This document shows positions 58,834 to 64,000 of a stretch of 64,000 nucleotides of DNA, piece after piece (within the stretch, counting starts at the first letter, position 1; every line of letters starts with the position of its first letter). Under the pieces are notes generated by a model, which saw nothing but the letters and a program-made list of their open reading frames with translations, searched no databases and had not been told where the DNA came from. The position numbers and the translations under genes are program-made. This DNA comes from Whalleya microplaca (lineage: Eukaryota > Ascomycota > Sordariomycetes > Xylariales > Xylariaceae): assembly GCA_022497155.1 (NCBI GenBank), contig MU385801.1, forward strand, positions 1 through 64,000, in the 5' to 3' direction.

Positions 58834-60537
58834 CTATCCAGGGCCACCAGGCCATTGTCCATCTTGCTGGCTGGGTTGACCCTGCATCGGATTCGGCATG
58901 CCATTGAAGAATGCCGGGTTGAAGTAGGCGCCGGCTCCAGCTTGTGCTGTGAATTGGGGTGGAGGAGGTGGAATGAATCCTTGAGGGGCGTTTTGTGGCC
59001 AAGGAAAAGGAAACTGAGGATTGGGCGCTCCGTTAAATTGCGCCGGCGGTGGAGGGTACGATGCATTAGTCGGTGGCGGCGGAACGGGACTGTAGTTAAA
59101 TGATGGCTGGGATTGTGGCGGCTGGTAATTTTGCCCTCTTGGTGGCCTTGGTGGTAGAGAATGACCGCCTCGAGAGTCACCGCGATGGCCACGCCCACGA
59201 CCCCGAGATCCCCTGCCTCCTCGATATGCCCCATTAGCATTTGAGGAGCCAATTGTGTATCTAGAGTCCATTGGAGGTGGTTGGCCCTGTCCGAAGTTGG
59301 TGGGTCTGGCGAGTTTCCGATAGGGACCATCGTCATCGTCGTCATCATATTTCAGACCAGGTACAGGAGGCAAAGGCGATGCTTCGTGTTGGCCTCCTCT
59401 TCCCCCTCCACCACCTCTCCCGCCACGTCCGCCCTTCTTCTTGGCTTTAAGTTGCCTCTTGTACTCGGCCTCCTTCTCATCGTCAGAGAACTCGATCTCA
59501 TCATCGGCAACTTCTTCGTCGTGCCAATTACTGGCATCGGTGCCTCTTTCGCCCCGAAGTGCTTGTGTGAAAACGTATGACGCATGTGAAGGTGGATAGA
59601 ATACCTTGGTCCCTAGCTCTAGACCAAAGGACTTGATTTCTTCCTCGTTTGTGAATTTTGCAGTATACCGCGGCTGCTTTACGCTGCCAATCAGGTCTGC
59701 AATGGCTGCAATGACCGCCCTGCTTTCAGTGCAGAGAACTGAGCCGGTATCAATAACCTGGTATTCGCCAGTCGTGTTCGCTTTGATAACCACCGTATTC
59801 TCGACAATGTGCTCGACCACGCCGAGTTCCGTTATCTCCATCTCGGGGGTTATTTTCACATCCGGCTTGGGAATAACCTCTTCGGGTACTTCATTTTTGG
59901 TTCGTATTTGCGCACCGGAACCGGCTCCTTTTGCTTTCCCCTCGCCCTCATCATCTGAGCCACCCTCCATCTCCATCAAAATGCGGGCCGTCTCCTCGGG
60001 GCCGAGTACCTTATAATTTCCCTCATCCTCTGATTCATCCTCCGAATCATCTGAGGTGCTCGAATCTGACGATGATTCGTAAGGCGACGAGTCTTCTTCC
60101 CATTCAGGACCTCCTTGGTCCCCGACTTGGCCCTCTTCGTTGCGAACCTGAACCTGTCCATTGGGATCCGTGCTGGTAGGCTGCTCTGTTGCATTATGCG
60201 TCTGCTGTGGCAAGGGGTCTAAACCTCCAAGTAAAGCCTCCAAACCGGACGTAAGAGACGGCGGACTAGGCGGTGCATCGGTTACCACTACATCGACATT
60301 CTCTTGCGACTGAGTGGACTGTGACTTGTCGAGCTCCATTGATTCTGTACCCTCGTTAAGTTCCGTCTCAACAGGCCTGGAGGATGAGCTATCATGTGGT
60401 AAAATAGTAGTATCCCCATCGGGGGCAGAAGCTTTTAGCCCAGAAGACTCCTGAGAAATGGTGGCTTGTGCTTCATCTTGGCCATTTGATGGCTGCGATA
60501 GTGTTGTGAGACCAGGAATCTGTACGTGCCCCGACAT
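58834..60537 (-). CDS. naf1: H/ACA snoRNP assembly factor Naf1
   Basis: Single exon, 567 aa from the ATG at 60537 (context ACCAAAATG). The frame is open eight codons further but only from TTG. An acidic, Ser-rich N-terminal half (WEEDSSPYESSSDSSTSDDS) precedes the Gar1/Naf1 RNA-binding beta-barrel at about 234-335: ITELGVVEHIVENTVVIKAN, then GSVLCTESRAVIAAIADLIG, then LGTKVFYPPSHASYVFTQAL. A KKKGGRGGRGGGGGRGG basic-Gly segment, RGG-type repeats and a Pro/Gln-rich tail follow. Naf1 binds the dyskerin/Cbf5 core in the nucleus and is later exchanged for Gar1 during H/ACA snoRNP biogenesis. The TAG at 58834-58836 is followed by further open frame (separate entry), so the true C-terminus is uncertain. 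Confidence 0.9.
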   Translation of the reverse strand: MSGHVQIPGLTTLSQPSNGQDEAQATISQESSGLKASAPDGDTTILPHDSSSSRPVETELNEGTESMELDKSQSTQSQENVDVVVTDAPPSPPSLTSGLEALLGGLDPLPQQTHNATEQPTSTDPNGQVQVRNEEGQVGDQGGPEWEEDSSPYESSSDSSTSDDSEDESEDEGNYKVLGPEETARILMEMEGGSDDEGEGKAKGAGSGAQIRTKNEVPEEVIPKPDVKITPEMEITELGVVEHIVENTVVIKANTTGEYQVIDTGSVLCTESRAVIAAIADLIGSVKQPRYTAKFTNEEEIKSFGLELGTKVFYPPSHASYVFTQALRGERGTDASNWHDEEVADDEIEFSDDEKEAEYKRQLKAKKKGGRGGRGGGGGRGGQHEASPLPPVPGLKYDDDDDDGPYRKLARPTNFGQGQPPPMDSRYTIGSSNANGAYRGGRGSRGRGRGHRGDSRGGHSLPPRPPRGQNYQPPQSQPSFNYSPVPPPPTNASYPPPPAQFNGAPNPQFPFPWPQNAPQGFIPPPPPQFTAQAGAGAYFNPAFFNGMPNPMQGQPSQQDGQWPGGPG

Positions 60538-61153
60538 TTTGGTAGCAATATAGGGAAGCAAAATGTATCGCTGAAATTAGTCAGCGCAGTAGACAGGCCT
60601 TGGTAAATTTCTGATCGGGACGTTATGTACGATCAACGAATGAGTCTTGTTGGGGGAGTGGCGTAGTTAGCTTCAATACGCTTCTTCTTTAAGAATTGAA
60701 GATGCCGAAGCAGCAGCTTGACAAGGGTAGAAAAGCCGTGCAGACAGAAATAGTGCCCACCACAGCTGCCAATACTGAGAAAGGGGAGAGAAATGGCAAT
60801 GGCCGATGCAAATACCTTTCATGAAGGTAATATTTTCTGAAAGGTACTTGATTCAGAAGAAATCACATGAAGGATCTTTTAATAGGTGAATGCCCAGCAG
60901 ACAGGCAGGGACAGGTGGGAGCAAGAGAAAAATAAAGTGGACACGGAAAAACCGCCTTATCAAGATACGTGAAGTACGAAGATACTTGTTTACATCGGCG
61001 CATTAGGTCCGACCCGACGTCATATTCAATTGGCTTTTAAATCAGATGGGTCCTGAGCTCTTGCAGCTTTTGAGATTTTGTTGAACTGAACACCGTTTCA
61101 CAGTCCCTTTCTGCTACTCACCGTTATTCAACTCGCGGTGATATTCAACCAAA
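60538..61153. promoter_or_regulatory. Divergent promoter region naf1 / alg9
   Basis: A 616-bp gap between two start codons pointing away from each other, so it should hold both promoters. I saw no TATA box or well-known fungal site worth naming. Confidence 0.5.
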
Positions 61154-63114
61154 ATGCCTCCCAGAGCAGCGCAACAGAGAGAAGAGTTTGTTCATCCGAG
61201 TGCACGACATGCTAAAAAGAAGTACGCATATGTGAGAAGACGCCGGGTAACTATGGATCCCCTACTAACGAGCTGGTAGAGGTCCCTCGCCTTTTGCAAT
61301 TCAACCCATCACTGCATTTTACATCTTTCTAGCAGCGAATGCCATCTCTGCTCTTTTCGCACCCATACAAGACTGTGATGAGACCTTCAACTATTGGGAA
61401 CCGACACATTATCTGTCTCATGGCTACGGTTTGCAGACATGGGAATACTCACCTGACTTCGCGATCCGGAGCTGGTTTTATATTGCACTGCATGCTATAA
61501 CTGGTAGTCTTAGACGACTCTTGCCCCGACCGACTAAGGTATGTGCTATGAATATTGTCTTGAATCGCAATAGTCTCATATTTTCAGGTTGCTCAATTCT
61601 ACTTTATTCGATATGTCTTGGCGTTCATTTGTTCGCTATGCCAGGTGCTTCTGTTTCGAGTCATCAGTTTCACTCTGAATCCTAGGATCGGACTCTTCTT
61701 CCTCATGGCAACAGTCATGTCACCTGGCAACTTTCATGCGAGCACTGCCTACCTACCGTCTAGTTTTGCTATGTACATGTCACTTCTTGGTGCTGCTGCA
61801 TTCATGAACTGGCGTGGTGGGCTCAGGACTTCTTGGGGCATCTGGTGGTTTGCCGTCGGCGGCATTCTGGGATGGCCATTTGCTTCGGCTCTCTGTGCTC
61901 CTTTCCTAATTGAAGAGGGCATCTTTGCAATGCTGAGCGACCGTCAGCGTTTCTATGAAACGATCCTTCGGGTCGGTCGAGGTGTCATTGCCGCTCTATT
62001 ACTTGTGGTAGGTAGCACCTCGCTATCAGCTTGTTTCATCGTATCTTACTGAATATAGGTTGGTGATGCTGCTATCAACACGTTCTTCTATAAGAAGCTT
62101 GAGGTAGTTGCATGGAACATCGTCAAGTATAACATCTTCTCCTCGACAGGTGGTCCCAACCTCTATGGCACAGAGCCTTGGACTTTCTACTTTCGCAACC
62201 TTGCCATAAACTTCAACATGTGGTTCGTCCTTGCATTACTGTCCCTGCCATTATTCCTCATACAAAAGGCCATCTCTACGAAACACAACGGGTTCCAGTC
62301 TGGGTTGCGGACGATCGTATTTCTCTCACCATTTTATATGTGGCTTGGTATCTTTACCCTTCAGCCCCATAAAGAGGAACGATTCATGTACCCCATGTAT
62401 CCATTTATTGCATTAAATGCTGCGATAGGATTCCATATCATCTTATCAGCCTTCGGAACATCTGATCCCAAGACACTCATTGGTAAGATTCCAGCGCGGC
62501 TGAAACTTCTAGTTGTCACAACCACGCTTCTATTATCCTTGGATCTGGGTGTAGCTCGAGTCATTGGCTTGTATACTGCCTACTCAGCCCCGTTGAAACT
62601 ATACCAACCGCTTGGGGCTGGGGTAATTGAGGAGCAGGGCCTGGGTGGTCGCGGCGATCACGTGTGTTTCGGTAAGGAGTGGTATCGTTTCCCCAACTCT
62701 TACTTTCTACCTCGTGACATGCATGCGAAGTTCATTCGGTCAGAGTTCCGAGGGCTGCTGCCTGGGGAGTTCTCTGAGGCGCGCACAGGCTTTGGCTTTT
62801 GGAGTGGGACATGGTTGCCGACAAGGGGCATGAATGATCGTAATGAGGAGGACATGGGGAAGTATGTGGACATCAAACAGTGCTCATTCTTGGTCGACAC
62901 ACGATACCCAGAGAGCAAAGAGCCTCTACCTCCGAACGAGCCGGACTACATTACTGATGACGAGAAATGGGAAGTCATCAAATGCGAACCATTCCTAGAT
63001 GCGGGGAACACGCACCTCTTAGCAAGGGTACTATGGGTACCAGAGTGGGATTTTATACCTGAGAAATTTAGGAGGAGATGGGGGCAACATTGCTTATTGC
63101 GGAGGAAAACGTAG
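61154..63114 (+). CDS. alg9: ER alpha-1,2-mannosyltransferase Alg9
   Basis: Four exons, 61154-61221, 61280-61538, 61588-62007 and 62059-63114, give 600 aa. The introns are 49-58 bp, and the first has a CTACTAACG branch site. GT22-family marks: the luminal-loop acidic pair in DCDETFNYWEPTHYL (Asp56-Glu57), RSWFYIALHA, the LPSSFAMY segment, GWPFASALCAPF, and HKEERFMYPMYPFI (353 onward). Multiple hydrophobic helices fill residues 33-440, and a soluble luminal C-terminus follows. Alg9 adds the seventh and ninth mannoses to the lipid-linked N-glycan precursor from dolichol-phosphate-mannose. The WEP/HKEERF context and length favour Alg9 over Alg12 or the GPI enzymes. Confidence 0.92.
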
Positions 63115-64000
63115 GCATGGGAGGTAGGCTCTGAGACCAAGCCTCGACTCATAGGTAGAGGTAAGCGATCATTATTGATCGACGGTGACCCTGTAATGCA
63201 GCAATAATCGCCACGAATTTACACAACTACCTTGACCCCTTACATCGCCTTAGGCCTGGTGAGCAATGCGATTCTCATAAACCAAGCGCGCCGTAGAGAA
63301 GAGGGCATACGAAAACAGCGACAAAATTGATGGAATATACCACGCTTCTGATGCAACTAGCGAATTGTCAAGATCAGAGCTTTCCTCTATGCCAACTGAG
63401 CCAGTCCGAGTGTTTAAATGCCAGCACAACGATGGCAATCAGTTGGTTTGGTTATTACGCTGACTGTCTGTAGTAAATGATTTACTTTTCTGAGGCTGTC
63501 AATTGGGCAGAGATAGCCTTGCCACCTCTCTTGCTAACTCATGAATACTCGGTATTTGGAGTGACAAGTCCTTCCCCTCTTCTTAGCACCTATCACTTAT
63601 CAACCTTGCATCTTCCCTTCCTGTCTCAAAACTAGTCACTTATGGATTGAGACTTTTATATAAAAAGCTTTGGCGATAGCTCCTATCGAACAACGAGCTT
63701 TGCTATTCGGATCCTCGTACCGAGACTTTTGCTCCGCATGAAGCTCACGTGGGCTTTATAAGTGACTAAGTCTAATGACTGGAGAACACCCCAGATACCA
63801 TCGAGATCTCAGGTGATCTTATTAGACATTGCCATATTTTGTTAATGCATCGAGCACGATGTAACCTATGTACGTTCTGGCCGACCCAGGGCAAGTCCCT
63901 TACAGGTTGTCAAATCGAAGTGGTATGCAAGACCCCAATTTTAGCTAAGCCAACTGACTACATAAGCCATTAGGTATGCGATAAACGCCATTTGGTGGAA
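63115..64000. other. Right-edge flank of alg9
   Basis: No supported gene. A minus-strand open stretch 63250-63438 (ending SYALFSTARLVYENRIAHQA) looks mildly protein-like but lacks an ATG or an acceptor in frame. It could be the last exon of a gene outside my resolution. Confidence 0.35.

Overview
The window is nuclear DNA of a filamentous ascomycete, most likely a sordariomycete. The evidence is short introns (47-144 bp) with GTRNGY-type donors and CTRAC-type branch sites, a HET-domain gene, fungal-type set3, arg2, SSE1/Hsp110, NAF1 and ALG9, and an AT-rich block that looks degraded by RIP (repeat-induced point mutation). No CRISPR array, prokaryotic operon or convincing tRNA/rRNA gene was seen.

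Left edge (1-6440): the 3' end of an LTR retrotransposon of normal base composition (polypurine tract, then a TGT...ACA LTR at 93-400) abuts about 6 kb of very AT-rich, stop-riddled DNA. That block carries faint traces of a reverse-transcriptase-like reading frame and ends in a 420-bp tandem duplication whose copies differ mostly by transitions. Near 6440-6580 the composition flips abruptly, and a GC-rich secreted tannase/feruloyl-esterase gene follows.

9-25 kb: a metallophosphoesterase and an unknown 193-aa protein (convergent); a probable small spliced gene ending 1 bp from the stop of set3 (PHD+SET histone-complex subunit); a 5.7-kb non-coding stretch with low-complexity and microsatellite tracts; and a HET-domain gene that I extend by an upstream exon.

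25-40 kb: two heavily interrupted genes on the minus strand, which I resolved exon by exon with consistent phase: a secreted GMC oxidoreductase (10 exons, 666 aa) and an amidase-signature enzyme (10 exons, 589 aa). Then come arg2 (mitochondrial N-acetylglutamate synthase, 3 exons, with a TGACTCA site upstream) and an Hsp110 chaperone (6 exons, first exon 13 bp, HSE-like site upstream).

40-64 kb: an orphan 151-aa ORF; a secreted 203-aa protein with a thrice-repeated TYKVxDTPxGGVWSN-like peptide among dibasic sites, which is the most unusual gene here; a conserved Ser/Pro-rich protein of unknown role; an HD-domain 5'-nucleotidase-like enzyme; a single-pass membrane SH3 protein; NAF1, with an in-frame TAG followed by 81 further open codons; and ALG9, transcribed divergently from NAF1. 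The chromatin, arginine, chaperone, snoRNP and N-glycosylation genes are ordinary housekeeping functions. The left edge, the HET gene and the repeat peptide gene are the accessory parts.
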